A stretch of DNA of 9,723 bases from Sphingobacteriaceae bacterium. Its GTDB lineage: Bacteria; Bacteroidota; Bacteroidia; B-17B0; Aurantibacillaceae. A model generated the notes under the pieces. It searched no databases and was not told the DNA's origin. It saw only the letters and a program-made list of their open reading frames with translations. Positions 1-6,187 of the stretch are shown one piece after another (position 1 is the first letter of the stretch; each line of letters opens with the position of its first letter). The stretch spans positions 1 to 9,723 of the forward strand of contig JAHEYE010000120.1 in NCBI GenBank assembly GCA_023251695.1, written 5' to 3'. The position numbers and the translations under genes were made by a program.

Positions 1-35
1 AAAGAGTTATTCATTTATTTGAAAAAACAATTTAA

Positions 36-1241
36 GTGATTGATATAAATAAGATAAGAAATGATTTCCCCATTCTTTCCAGAACAATAAATGGAAAGCC
101 TCTTATTTATTTTGATAATGGCGCCACTACACAGAAGCCGAAAGCTGTTATTGATGCAATTGTAAAATATTATAGCGAGCAGAATGCAAATATTCATCGC
201 GGTGTTCATACCTTAAGCCGTGAAGCAACTATCTTATTTGAAGAGGCCCGCAAGACCGTTGCAAACTTTACTAATGCTTCGGAAGATGAATTGATATTTA
301 CAGCCGGAACCACCGATGGTATTAATATTGTAGCTAATGGTTTGAATTTGGCTGAAGGAAGTGAAATTATTGTTTCTGAAATGGAACACCACTCTAATAT
401 TTTACCTTGGCAATTGTGGTGTGAGAGAAATAAAGGCGCCTTGAAGTACATCCCAATAAAGGATGATGGAACTCTAGAAATTAAAAAACTGGAGACCTTA
501 ATTACTAAAAACACAAAATTAATAGCAGTTACCCAAGTGTCGAACACCTTGGGCGTTATTAATCCCATTGATGAAATTATTAAAATTGCAAAATTCAATG
601 GTATCCCTGTTTTAGTGGATGGCGCACAAGCTGTTCCACATATGAAAACGGATTTGAAAAACCTGGGAGCTGATTTTTTTGTATTCAGTGCACATAAAGT
701 GTACGCTCCTACGGGTGTCGGTGTGTTATGGATGGATAAAAAATGGCTACCGAAATTACAATTATCAAAAGCAGGCGGTGGAACAATTAAAACCGTGAGT
801 TTTGAAAAAACAGAATATGTTGATGGCCCTTTGCGTTTTGAGCCGGGTACACCAAACATTGAAGGTGTAATTGGTTTAGCGGCAGCTTTCAAATATTTAG
901 GTGAAATTGGCATGGATAAAATTGCCAAGCACGAACATACTTTATTGAAATACGCCACCGAAAAATTAAATGAATTACCTGAAGTTGAAATTTACGCGAA
1001 TCATTTAAATAAAGCAGCAGTTATTTCATTTAATGTAAAGGGCGCTCATCCTTTCGACGTGGGAACTCTTTTAGATAAATATGGAATTGCTGTGAGAACA
1101 GGTCACCATTGTACGCAGCCCTTAATGAAACATTATAATATTCCAGGGACAGTGCGTGCATCTTTTGCGATGTACAATACACTCGAAGAAATAAATGAAT
1201 TTATTGAAGCGTTGCAAAAGTCAATAAAAATGTTGTCATGA
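36..1241 (+). CDS. sufS: SufS-type cysteine desulfurase
   Basis: Group II (SufS/CsdA) PLP-dependent cysteine desulfurase, 401 aa, the usual length. It converts cysteine to alanine and holds the sulfur as a persulfide for iron-sulfur cluster assembly in the cytoplasm. Visible landmarks: NGATTQKP (res 28-35), H119 in MEHHSN stacking on PLP, D195 in VDGAQ, the PLP lysine K221 in SAHK, the catalytic cysteine C359 in RTGHHCTQPLM, and R374 in GTVRASF for substrate carboxylate binding. The start is GTG at 36. An in-frame TAA lies directly before it, the next Met is residue 116, and MIDINKIRNDFPIL matches the normal SufS N-terminus. Another frame open from the window edge ends in TGA at 37-39, a possible 4-nt GTGA overlap with an upstream gene, where sufD is expected. 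The end overlaps sufE by 4 nt. Confidence 0.96.
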   Translation: MIDINKIRNDFPILSRTINGKPLIYFDNGATTQKPKAVIDAIVKYYSEQNANIHRGVHTLSREATILFEEARKTVANFTNASEDELIFTAGTTDGINIVANGLNLAEGSEIIVSEMEHHSNILPWQLWCERNKGALKYIPIKDDGTLEIKKLETLITKNTKLIAVTQVSNTLGVINPIDEIIKIAKFNGIPVLVDGAQAVPHMKTDLKNLGADFFVFSAHKVYAPTGVGVLWMDKKWLPKLQLSKAGGGTIKTVSFEKTEYVDGPLRFEPGTPNIEGVIGLAAAFKYLGEIGMDKIAKHEHTLLKYATEKLNELPEVEIYANHLNKAAVISFNVKGAHPFDVGTLLDKYGIAVRTGHHCTQPLMKHYNIPGTVRASFAMYNTLEEINEFIEALQKSIKMLS

Positions 1242-1657
1242 GCATTAAAGAAATAGAAAATGAAATAATTGAAGAGTTTGAGATTTTCGGTGATGAATGG
1301 GAAGGAAAGTATGAGCATTTAATCGATCTGGGGAAATCGTTACCATTGATAGAAGAAAAATATAAAACAGAAGATAGATTAATAAAAGGTTGTCAGAGTA
1401 AAGTGTGGATGCATTCGGAATCAAAGGACGGAAATATAATTTATACGGCCGACAGCGATGCAATAATAACAAAAGGAATGGTGGCTTTGATGATAAGGGT
1501 ATTGTCGAACCAAAAAGCAGAGGATATTGTAAAGGCAGATTTAGACTTTATAAATAAAATAGGATTAAAAGAACATTTGTCCCCAACCCGGGCAAATGGT
1601 TTGGTAAGTATGATAAAACAAATGAAACTTGATGCCTTAGCACTAAGTAAAAAATAA
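1238..1657 (+). CDS. sufE: SufE sulfur-acceptor protein
   Basis: SufE family, 139 aa, full length. It takes the persulfide sulfur from SufS, stimulates desulfurase activity and hands sulfur to the SufBCD scaffold. The acceptor cysteine is C52 in the motif GCQSKVWM (res 51-58), equivalent to C51 of E. coli SufE. The conserved SPTRANGL segment is at res 115-122. The ATG at 1238 overlaps the sufS stop as ATGA, so the two are probably translationally coupled, which suits an enzyme and acceptor that work as a complex. The next gene starts 32 nt downstream, after a small tandem repeat. Confidence 0.95.
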   Translation: MSIKEIENEIIEEFEIFGDEWEGKYEHLIDLGKSLPLIEEKYKTEDRLIKGCQSKVWMHSESKDGNIIYTADSDAIITKGMVALMIRVLSNQKAEDIVKADLDFINKIGLKEHLSPTRANGLVSMIKQMKLDALALSKK

Positions 1658-1681
1658 CTTAGCGCCTCTGCGTCTTTGCGA
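1658..1681 (+). repeat. 8-bp tandem repeat, three units, in the SUF operon spacer
   Basis: Three back-to-back 8-mers, CTTAGCGC, CTCTGCGT and CTTTGCGA, share the consensus CTYWGCGN. They fill the spacer directly after the sufE stop and end 8 nt before the next ATG. The bases are GC-rich against an AT-rich background. The array is not palindromic, so it is not a hairpin terminator. From memory, similar CTNTGCGTCTNTGCG-like strings are scattered between genes in diverse bacteria. I cannot check that here, and the function is unknown. Confidence 0.7.
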
Positions 1682-1689
1682 GAAATAAT

Positions 1690-2019
1690 ATGGCGGCAAT
1701 AATAATAACAAAGAACACCGAATTAATGCAACGGGTAATCGATGAGATTAAGACCTGTTTCGACCCGGAGATCCCTGTGGATGTATGGGAATTGGGATTA
1801 ATATATGAGTTAGATCTGAATGATGAAAGCGAATTGAAAATCACAATGACTCTAACTTCTCCGAATTGTCCGGCTGCTGAAAGTTTACCTGCAGAAGTAG
1901 AAAATAAATGCAAGTTAACTCAGGGTATTAAATCGGTAGAATTAAAATTAACTTTTGAACCTACCTGGACCAAAGAAATGATGAGTGAGGTAGCGCAATT
2001 GGAATTAGGATTTATGTAA
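1690..2019 (+). CDS. sufT: SufT-like MIP18/DUF59 iron-sulfur assembly protein
   Basis: Small MIP18 (DUF59, PaaD-like) protein, 109 aa, of the kind found in SUF operons. It is thought to help mature or deliver Fe-S clusters to target proteins in the cytoplasm. Landmarks: DPEIPVDVWELGLIYEL (res 25-41), the family's defining N-terminal block; TSPNCP (56-61) with the conserved cysteine C60, the likely cluster or metal ligand; and a late PTW (91-93). The ATG at 1690 gives a short leader before the family core. A start at the Met at residue 13 is possible but would leave almost no N-terminal helix. The stop is 1 nt before the next ATG, so it is clearly in the same operon. The symbol is by similarity; the exact SufT subfamily cannot be settled by eye. 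Confidence 0.88.
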   Translation: MAAIIITKNTELMQRVIDEIKTCFDPEIPVDVWELGLIYELDLNDESELKITMTLTSPNCPAAESLPAEVENKCKLTQGIKSVELKLTFEPTWTKEMMSEVAQLELGFM

Positions 2020-2020
2020 A

Positions 2021-2530
2021 ATGGAAAATGAAATTGAAAATAAAGTAGCAAACAGCGGATTGGTGACCATCGACCTTGAGGAGTTTTATGGAAACGCTGA
2101 GCGGGTATTACTGGATGTGAAACCTTTGTTGTTTCAGGAATTGATATTAAAAGAAAAGGATTTCCGTGACTTTATTAAAAATGAAAATTGGAGCAAGTAT
2201 AAGGATAAGTATGTGGCGATAACTTGTACAAATGATGCTATTGTGCCAACCTGGGCTTACATGTTATTGAGTTTAGCATTAGAGCCTTTTGCTAAAAAAA
2301 CTATATACGGAAATTTAGAACAATTAGAGGTTGCAGTTTTTGATGAAGCGCTTAATAAAATTGATTTCTCCCAATATAAAGATGCCCGGATTGTAATTAA
2401 AGGTTGTAGCGGAAAGCCGGTTCCAACAAATGCATTTGTAATATTAACGGCCGCATTAAAACCTTTCGCGAAAAGCATTATGTATGGCGAGCCTTGCAGT
2501 ACGGTTCCGCTGTATAAAGCTCCGAAATGA
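2021..2530 (+). CDS. DUF2480 family protein, SUF-operon associated, internally duplicated
   Basis: 169-aa soluble protein that I recognise as the Bacteroidota family DUF2480. No biochemical function is known to me. It is the last gene of the SUF run and starts 1 nt after sufT, so an accessory role in Fe-S assembly is a reasonable inference from context. Two stretches, res 57-97 and 116-156, align without gaps at 18 of 41 identical positions. They share an SxYKD start, a central VPTxA and a final ALxPFAKxxxYG. Each carries a cysteine near the centre (C69, C129, offset by one residue), and a third cysteine is C159. There is no signal peptide or membrane segment. Its TGA abuts the stop of the convergent gene with no spacer. 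Confidence 0.9.
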   Translation: MENEIENKVANSGLVTIDLEEFYGNAERVLLDVKPLLFQELILKEKDFRDFIKNENWSKYKDKYVAITCTNDAIVPTWAYMLLSLALEPFAKKTIYGNLEQLEVAVFDEALNKIDFSQYKDARIVIKGCSGKPVPTNAFVILTAALKPFAKSIMYGEPCSTVPLYKAPK

Positions 2531-3256
2531 TCAAACCCCGTCGTCGTTCCAGTTGCTTTTCGAGAAATTTTTATTGAATGCAAACGTTGCGTAAGCCGTA
2601 AATCCGCTGAAGAAAATTAGTAAATGAAAGTAAGTGGCAATTCTGTATCCGCAAAAATAAGGCGCACTTCTGTCAAGTGTAATTAATTCCACAGGTAAGG
2701 AGAGGTCAACAATTAAAGTAAATACCGCAAGCGTTAAAATAAGTGTCTCGAAAGTTCTTAGTGGGAACAGAAGAGGTTTCCTGTACCATTTATAGTCTTT
2801 ACCCCAACTGTGTATCAAATAAAAATTGCCATTGATGGTTGGTGCAAAAAGTATGCAAGGACACTCTTTTTCTTTTTTCGAAAAGGCTTGAGCCTGCGCA
2901 AGTATCTTAAAACCCTTTAGGTCTTTTTTAAAAGAAGTGTTCAGGTCCTTTATTTTTAAAACCGCTTCATAAGGAAATTCGTCTTTATAAAACTGACTGT
3001 CTAAAAAGCGCAAACGGTGTTTAATACAAATATTTTTTATTTCCTGAAGGCTGAAAACGAAAGCCGGATTAATTTCGACCTCGTCCAATAACTCAAAACT
3101 TTTATTGTAAAATTTAAGGTTACCGAGAATTTTATTTTCTTTAAGTAAATCCGAACTCAGAATGTTCTTTACTTCGTCAATCAAAGCATCTTCCTTCGAA
3201 CGCTTTTTGTTACGCGTTTTTAAAAGCTCGGTTACTATGTTAACGCCTGAGAACAT
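2531..3256 (-). CDS. Conserved Bacteroidota membrane protein with two C-terminal helices, function unknown
   Basis: 241 aa, no recognised domain. The first roughly 165 residues are hydrophilic and lysine-rich, probably a folded cytoplasmic region (it includes an ECPC at 131-134 and a FYLIHSWG segment near 145-152). Two hydrophobic helices follow, about res 170-190 and 206-227. A short polar tail contains the sequence SKSNW. From memory the arrangement resembles an unnamed Bacteroidota family in which a soluble region precedes a terminal hairpin of membrane helices. It starts 6 nt after the stop of the upstream beta-barrel gene on the same strand, so the two are probably co-transcribed. No signal peptide is seen; the hairpin would put both termini in the cytoplasm. 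Confidence 0.8.
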   Translation of the reverse strand: MFSGVNIVTELLKTRNKKRSKEDALIDEVKNILSSDLLKENKILGNLKFYNKSFELLDEVEINPAFVFSLQEIKNICIKHRLRFLDSQFYKDEFPYEAVLKIKDLNTSFKKDLKGFKILAQAQAFSKKEKECPCILFAPTINGNFYLIHSWGKDYKWYRKPLLFPLRTFETLILTLAVFTLIVDLSLPVELITLDRSAPYFCGYRIATYFHLLIFFSGFTAYATFAFNKNFSKSNWNDDGV

Positions 3257-3262
3257 AAAATA

Positions 3263-3979
3263 TTAATAGGGAATAATAGCTAGTCCTAATGAATAAGGAA
3301 TAACGTTTTTCGGACCATTAGTTGTGAAGACTTCGCTCAGATAATAGCTGGCTGTAAAACAAAGTCTCTCGACACCAACTCTGAAAACCAGACCGTAACG
3401 TAAACGGTTTATGTTTTTTGTGTTATAGTGCCGTACACGGCCGTCGGCGTCATCTGTTTTTCTGAAATCTGAAATCACATAACCAATTTTGCCTCCAAGC
3501 ATTAACTTAAACATGGTTGCAGATTTTGTCCGGAAACGGAATTCTAACGGAATTTCAACACTGCGTTCATTGTAACGGTTGGCTATGTATGGAATATTTT
3601 TAGGTTCTAAAATTGTGCTCACTTGTGAGTTCGTGCTGTCGAGTTGATAAATAAAATTTGCATTCGAGCTGTAATTGTGCACATACAAGCCTGCACCAAT
3701 AGCAAAACTGAAATTTGAACCTCCAAATGGTTTATCAAACATAGTTGCAAATGCAAAACCGATACATTTCCAATCCGATTTAATGTTTTTAGGAGCACCC
3801 AGCCAATTTGTATAATTCACTTCAAATATCAGTCGGTCACGCGGATCCGCTTTATAATTTTTCAAATCATATTCCGAATCGCCTTTGTAGTTTGGGTTAA
3901 CTGTGTTAGTGGGCTGTTGGGCCATGGTAAAAAAACCAACAAGACATAATAAAAGGGAATATGAAAAACGGCTTAACAT
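3263..3979 (-). CDS. Outer-membrane beta-barrel protein (PorT-like/OMP_b-brl_2 type)
   Basis: 238 aa with a clear signal peptide: a hydrophobic core SLLLCLVGFF and predicted cleavage after A20 (TMA|QQ). The mature part has the alternating pattern of beta strands seen in small outer-membrane barrels (for example FSFAIGAGLYVHN, FKLMLGGKIGYVIS, LRYGLVFRVGV) and ends in an aromatic residue (AIIPY), a typical outer-membrane targeting end. It also has the EIPLEFRFR block I associate with the Bacteroidota OMP_b-brl_2 group. It does not match my memory of true PorT/SprT, so I give no symbol. I chose the ATG at 3979. An in-frame TTG three codons upstream (3986-3988) is less likely because it overlaps a promoter -7 box. 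It precedes the two-helix membrane protein by 6 nt. Confidence 0.85.
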   Translation of the reverse strand: MLSRFSYSLLLCLVGFFTMAQQPTNTVNPNYKGDSEYDLKNYKADPRDRLIFEVNYTNWLGAPKNIKSDWKCIGFAFATMFDKPFGGSNFSFAIGAGLYVHNYSSNANFIYQLDSTNSQVSTILEPKNIPYIANRYNERSVEIPLEFRFRTKSATMFKLMLGGKIGYVISDFRKTDDADGRVRHYNTKNINRLRYGLVFRVGVERLCFTASYYLSEVFTTNGPKNVIPYSLGLAIIPY

Positions 3980-3985
3980 ACGATA

Positions 3986-3993
3986 CAAATTTA
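3986..3993 (-). promoter_or_regulatory. Promoter -7 box for the beta-barrel gene
   Basis: Read on the minus strand this is TAAATTTG, an exact match to the Bacteroidota -7 consensus TAnnTTTG. It lies only 6 nt before the chosen ATG, so transcription would begin at or very near the start codon (a nearly leaderless mRNA). No good TTTG -33 element is seen at the right distance, which lowers confidence. Confidence 0.4.
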
Positions 3994-4016
3994 CGTTTTT
4001 CCGGTCTTTTATTTTT

Positions 4017-4047
4017 TTTGAAATTCGGAATTAATGCATTAAATTGC
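4017..4047 (+). promoter_or_regulatory. Candidate promoter for the choice-of-anchor V gene
   Basis: TTTG at 4017-4020 as -33 element, a 19-nt spacer, then TAAATTGC at 4040-4047. The last element matches four of the six fixed positions of TAnnTTTG. It leaves about 21 nt before the ATG at 4069. It overlaps a palindrome, so the site could be regulated. The -7 match is imperfect. Confidence 0.35.
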
Positions 4048-4049
4048 AT
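4031..4049. repeat. Palindromic element in the divergent promoter region
   Basis: TTAATGCATTAA at 4031-4042 is a perfect 12-bp palindrome. It overlaps a second inverted repeat, ATGCA-N6-TGCAT (4034-4038 and 4045-4049). It sits between two divergent genes and over the candidate -7 box of the rightward one, a position typical of an operator. The AT-rich background makes chance palindromes of this kind fairly easy. Confidence 0.4.
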
Positions 4050-4068
4050 GTTAGAACATTCATAAAAT

Positions 4069-4890
4069 ATGACACGTTTTTTATTATTCAGTTCGCTTGG
4101 ATTAATTTTTTTAGGAAGCACAGCTTTTATTCTTAATAGTGGTGGCATAACCGGCCGTACAGGTTCGCCGGGCGAGAGTACTTGTTCGGGTTGTCATGGT
4201 GGCGGTGGCGGAGCAACTACAATTTCCTTATCAGCCACACCTTCATTTACTGCTTTCCAATATATACCCGGACAAACATATACCATAGGCTTAACAGTGA
4301 ATAATAGTTTATTTTCAAAATTTGGTTTTAATGCAGAAATTTTAGACCCGGCCAATGTAAATGCGGGTAATATAACGGCTGGTTTAACCGGTGTTCAGGT
4401 TGTGAATTTAACCCGCAAAAATGTTACGCAAACAGGTACTCAAAGCGGAATCGGTTCAGCTTTATTTCAATTTGTATGGGTAGCACCTTTATCAGGAACC
4501 GCTACCATTTATGCGGGAGGAAATGCTGTCGATGGAACAGGCGGAACTGGTGCCGATACACCCGGGAACACTTCATTTGTGCTCACAGCTGATTTAAGTT
4601 CGTCGGTAAACGAAATGACAAAAACAGGAATTTCGGGGTTAAATGTTTATCCAAATCCTGTAAGATCTGAATTTAATATGAGTTATAATTTGATTGAAAA
4701 CGGTTTAGTAAAAGCTGCTTTATATGATCTACGTGGAGCGGAAATAGCTGAAATTACCAATGAAAATCAAAACGCCGGCAAGCAATTCATCAGAACCCAA
4801 TTACCTGATGGTTTAACACGAGGTGTATATTTTGTGAGGCTTTCTTCGAATGAAAAGCAACAGATTCAGCGTTTAATTATTGTGCAATAG
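4069..4890 (+). CDS. Choice-of-anchor V (Reeler-like) protein with CxxCH motif and T9SS sorting domain
   Basis: 273-aa exported protein. A signal peptide covers about res 1-19 (LLFSSLGLIFLGSTA). SGGITGRTGSPGESTC leads into CSGCH (res 39-43) and a run of five glycines, the opening typical of the choice-of-anchor V/Reeler-like domain. That domain runs to about res 175 and includes the YAGGNAVDGTG segment (148-158). CSGCH fits the CxxCH haem c attachment motif. A T9SS type A sorting domain follows from LNVYPNP (191-197) to the end, so the protein should cross the outer membrane through the type IX system and be anchored or released. The ligand of the passenger domain is unknown. It is divergent from the beta-barrel gene across an 89-nt region. 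Confidence 0.87.
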   Translation: MTRFLLFSSLGLIFLGSTAFILNSGGITGRTGSPGESTCSGCHGGGGGATTISLSATPSFTAFQYIPGQTYTIGLTVNNSLFSKFGFNAEILDPANVNAGNITAGLTGVQVVNLTRKNVTQTGTQSGIGSALFQFVWVAPLSGTATIYAGGNAVDGTGGTGADTPGNTSFVLTADLSSSVNEMTKTGISGLNVYPNPVRSEFNMSYNLIENGLVKAALYDLRGAEIAEITNENQNAGKQFIRTQLPDGLTRGVYFVRLSSNEKQQIQRLIIVQ

Positions 4891-4959
4891 AGCCTTTTTT
4901 TATTTAGACAAAAGCCAAAAAAAAGCGATGAAAAGGACCTCTGTAACCAAACATTTTTA

Positions 4960-4967
4960 TAGATTTG
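4960..4967 (+). promoter_or_regulatory. Promoter -7 box upstream of the aminotransferase
   Basis: TAGATTTG is an exact match to the Bacteroidota -7 consensus TAnnTTTG. It ends 20 nt before the ATG at 4988, giving a short leader. The -33 TTTG is not evident; the nearest candidate is TCTG at 4940-4943 with a short 16-nt spacer. It lies in the 97-nt gap after the T9SS cargo gene and probably starts the unit running from 4988 towards ubiE. Confidence 0.5.
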
Positions 4968-4987
4968 TTCCTGAAACAATTTAACCT

Positions 4988-6184
4988 ATGTCACATCTTT
5001 CGCAACGTGTACAGGATATTTCCGAATCGCAAACCATTGCCATGGCGCGGAAGAGCCGTGAGTTAAAAGCGGAGGGTATTGATATTATCAGTTTAAGTTT
5101 AGGTGAACCTGATTTTACAACGCCGCAAATCATAAAGGATGCCGCAAAAAAAGCCATTGATGATAATTACAGTTATTACACCCATGTTTCCGGTTATCTG
5201 GAATTACGTCAGGCCATCTGCGAAAAATTTAAGCGCGATAATAAAGTAGTATATACACCCGAAGAAATTGTAGTCTCTACCGGTGCCAAACAAAGCATAG
5301 CCAATGCTGTTTTGTGTTTGGTAAATCCGGGCGACGAAGTAATTGTACCTTCACCTTATTGGGTGAGTTATCTCGAAATTTTAAAATTGGCAGGCGCAAA
5401 ACCAATCATCATTCCAACTACAATCGGAAACGATTTTAAAATCACCCCGGAACAACTTGAAAAACATACGACTTCAAAAACACGTTTATTGATTTTCAGT
5501 ACACCTTGTAATCCTTCCGGCTCGGTTTACTCGAAAGAAGAATTAAAAGCTTTAGCTGATGTGGTTGCTAAGCACGAAGATTTTTATATAATGAGTGATG
5601 AAATTTATGAGCACATTAATTTCGTTGGTGGTCATGAATGTATGGCGCAGTTCGATTTTATTAAAGATCGGGTGATATTGATTAATGGTGTTTCTAAAGG
5701 ATTTTCAATGACCGGCTGGCGTGGTGGTATTATGGCCGCTCCTAAGTGGCTGGCACAGGCATGTGATAAAATGCAAGGTCAATTTACTTCTGCAACTTGC
5801 AGTATTACGCAAAAGGCAATGCACAAAGCTATGGAGTTGGATTTTGACACTTATATTAAGCCGATGTGTGAAGCGTTTAAAAAGCGCCGTGATTTGGTTT
5901 TAAAATTGATGAAAGAAATTCCCGGCGTGAAAACAAATAATCCGCAAGGGGCATTTTACGTTTTTCCTGAGGTGAGTTATTATTTCGGAAAATCATTTAA
6001 CGGAAAAACAATTAAGAGTGGAACCGATATTTCATTATTCTTGCTGGAGGAAGCACATGTGGCATTGGTTCCGGGAGCAGCTTTTGGTGATGACAATTAT
6101 ATCCGCTTCTCGTATGCCACTTCGGAAGATAATTTAAAAGAAGCTTTGAAACGAATGAGGGAAGCCTTAGCGAAATTAAAATAA
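4988..6184 (+). CDS. aspC: Class I PLP aminotransferase, aspartate aminotransferase type
   Basis: 398-aa fold-type I aminotransferase of the Thermus-like aspartate aminotransferase group (subgroup Ib). It interconverts aspartate and 2-oxoglutarate with oxaloacetate and glutamate in the cytoplasm. Landmarks: SLSLGEPDFTTP (res 35-46), YTHVSGYLELR (64-74), NPSG (175-178), D204 in SDEIYEH binding the pyridine nitrogen, the PLP lysine K237 in NGVSKGFSMTGWR, R245 binding phosphate, and R373 in YIRFSYA binding the substrate carboxylate. Length and all key residues are normal. Related enzymes also accept aromatic amino acids or prephenate, so substrate range cannot be fixed from sequence alone. The kinase gene follows after 3 nt and is almost certainly co-transcribed. 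Confidence 0.93.
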   Translation: MSHLSQRVQDISESQTIAMARKSRELKAEGIDIISLSLGEPDFTTPQIIKDAAKKAIDDNYSYYTHVSGYLELRQAICEKFKRDNKVVYTPEEIVVSTGAKQSIANAVLCLVNPGDEVIVPSPYWVSYLEILKLAGAKPIIIPTTIGNDFKITPEQLEKHTTSKTRLLIFSTPCNPSGSVYSKEELKALADVVAKHEDFYIMSDEIYEHINFVGGHECMAQFDFIKDRVILINGVSKGFSMTGWRGGIMAAPKWLAQACDKMQGQFTSATCSITQKAMHKAMELDFDTYIKPMCEAFKKRRDLVLKLMKEIPGVKTNNPQGAFYVFPEVSYYFGKSFNGKTIKSGTDISLFLLEEAHVALVPGAAFGDDNYIRFSYATSEDNLKEALKRMREALAKLK

Positions 6185-6187
6185 ACA

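Noticed and set aside
1..39. C-terminal end of an upstream gene, expected to be sufD
   Set aside because: All three forward frames close within the first 39 bases (20-22, 33-35, 37-39) and the visible residues are too few to tell which is real, so no separate CDS is called.
206..958. A 250-codon open frame antisense to sufS
   Set aside because: It lies wholly inside sufS on the other strand, has no recognisable domain or promoter, and SufS has every catalytic residue, so it is a shadow of the real gene.
3263..3979. True PorT/SprT component of the type IX secretion system
   Set aside because: Length and location fit loosely, but the N-terminal mature sequence does not match what I recall of PorT, and it is not next to ubiE, where I would expect porT. 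A generic beta-barrel call is safer.
3906..4148. An 80-codon minus-strand frame crossing the divergent region
   Set aside because: It overlaps the start of the T9SS cargo gene and the signal peptide of the beta-barrel gene, with no homology or promoter.
4878..4901. Possible rho-independent terminator after the choice-of-anchor V gene
   Set aside because: TATTG and CAATA pair only with a 2-nt loop and weak A/T stem, and the T-run is five bases away from it. The stem is too weak to call.
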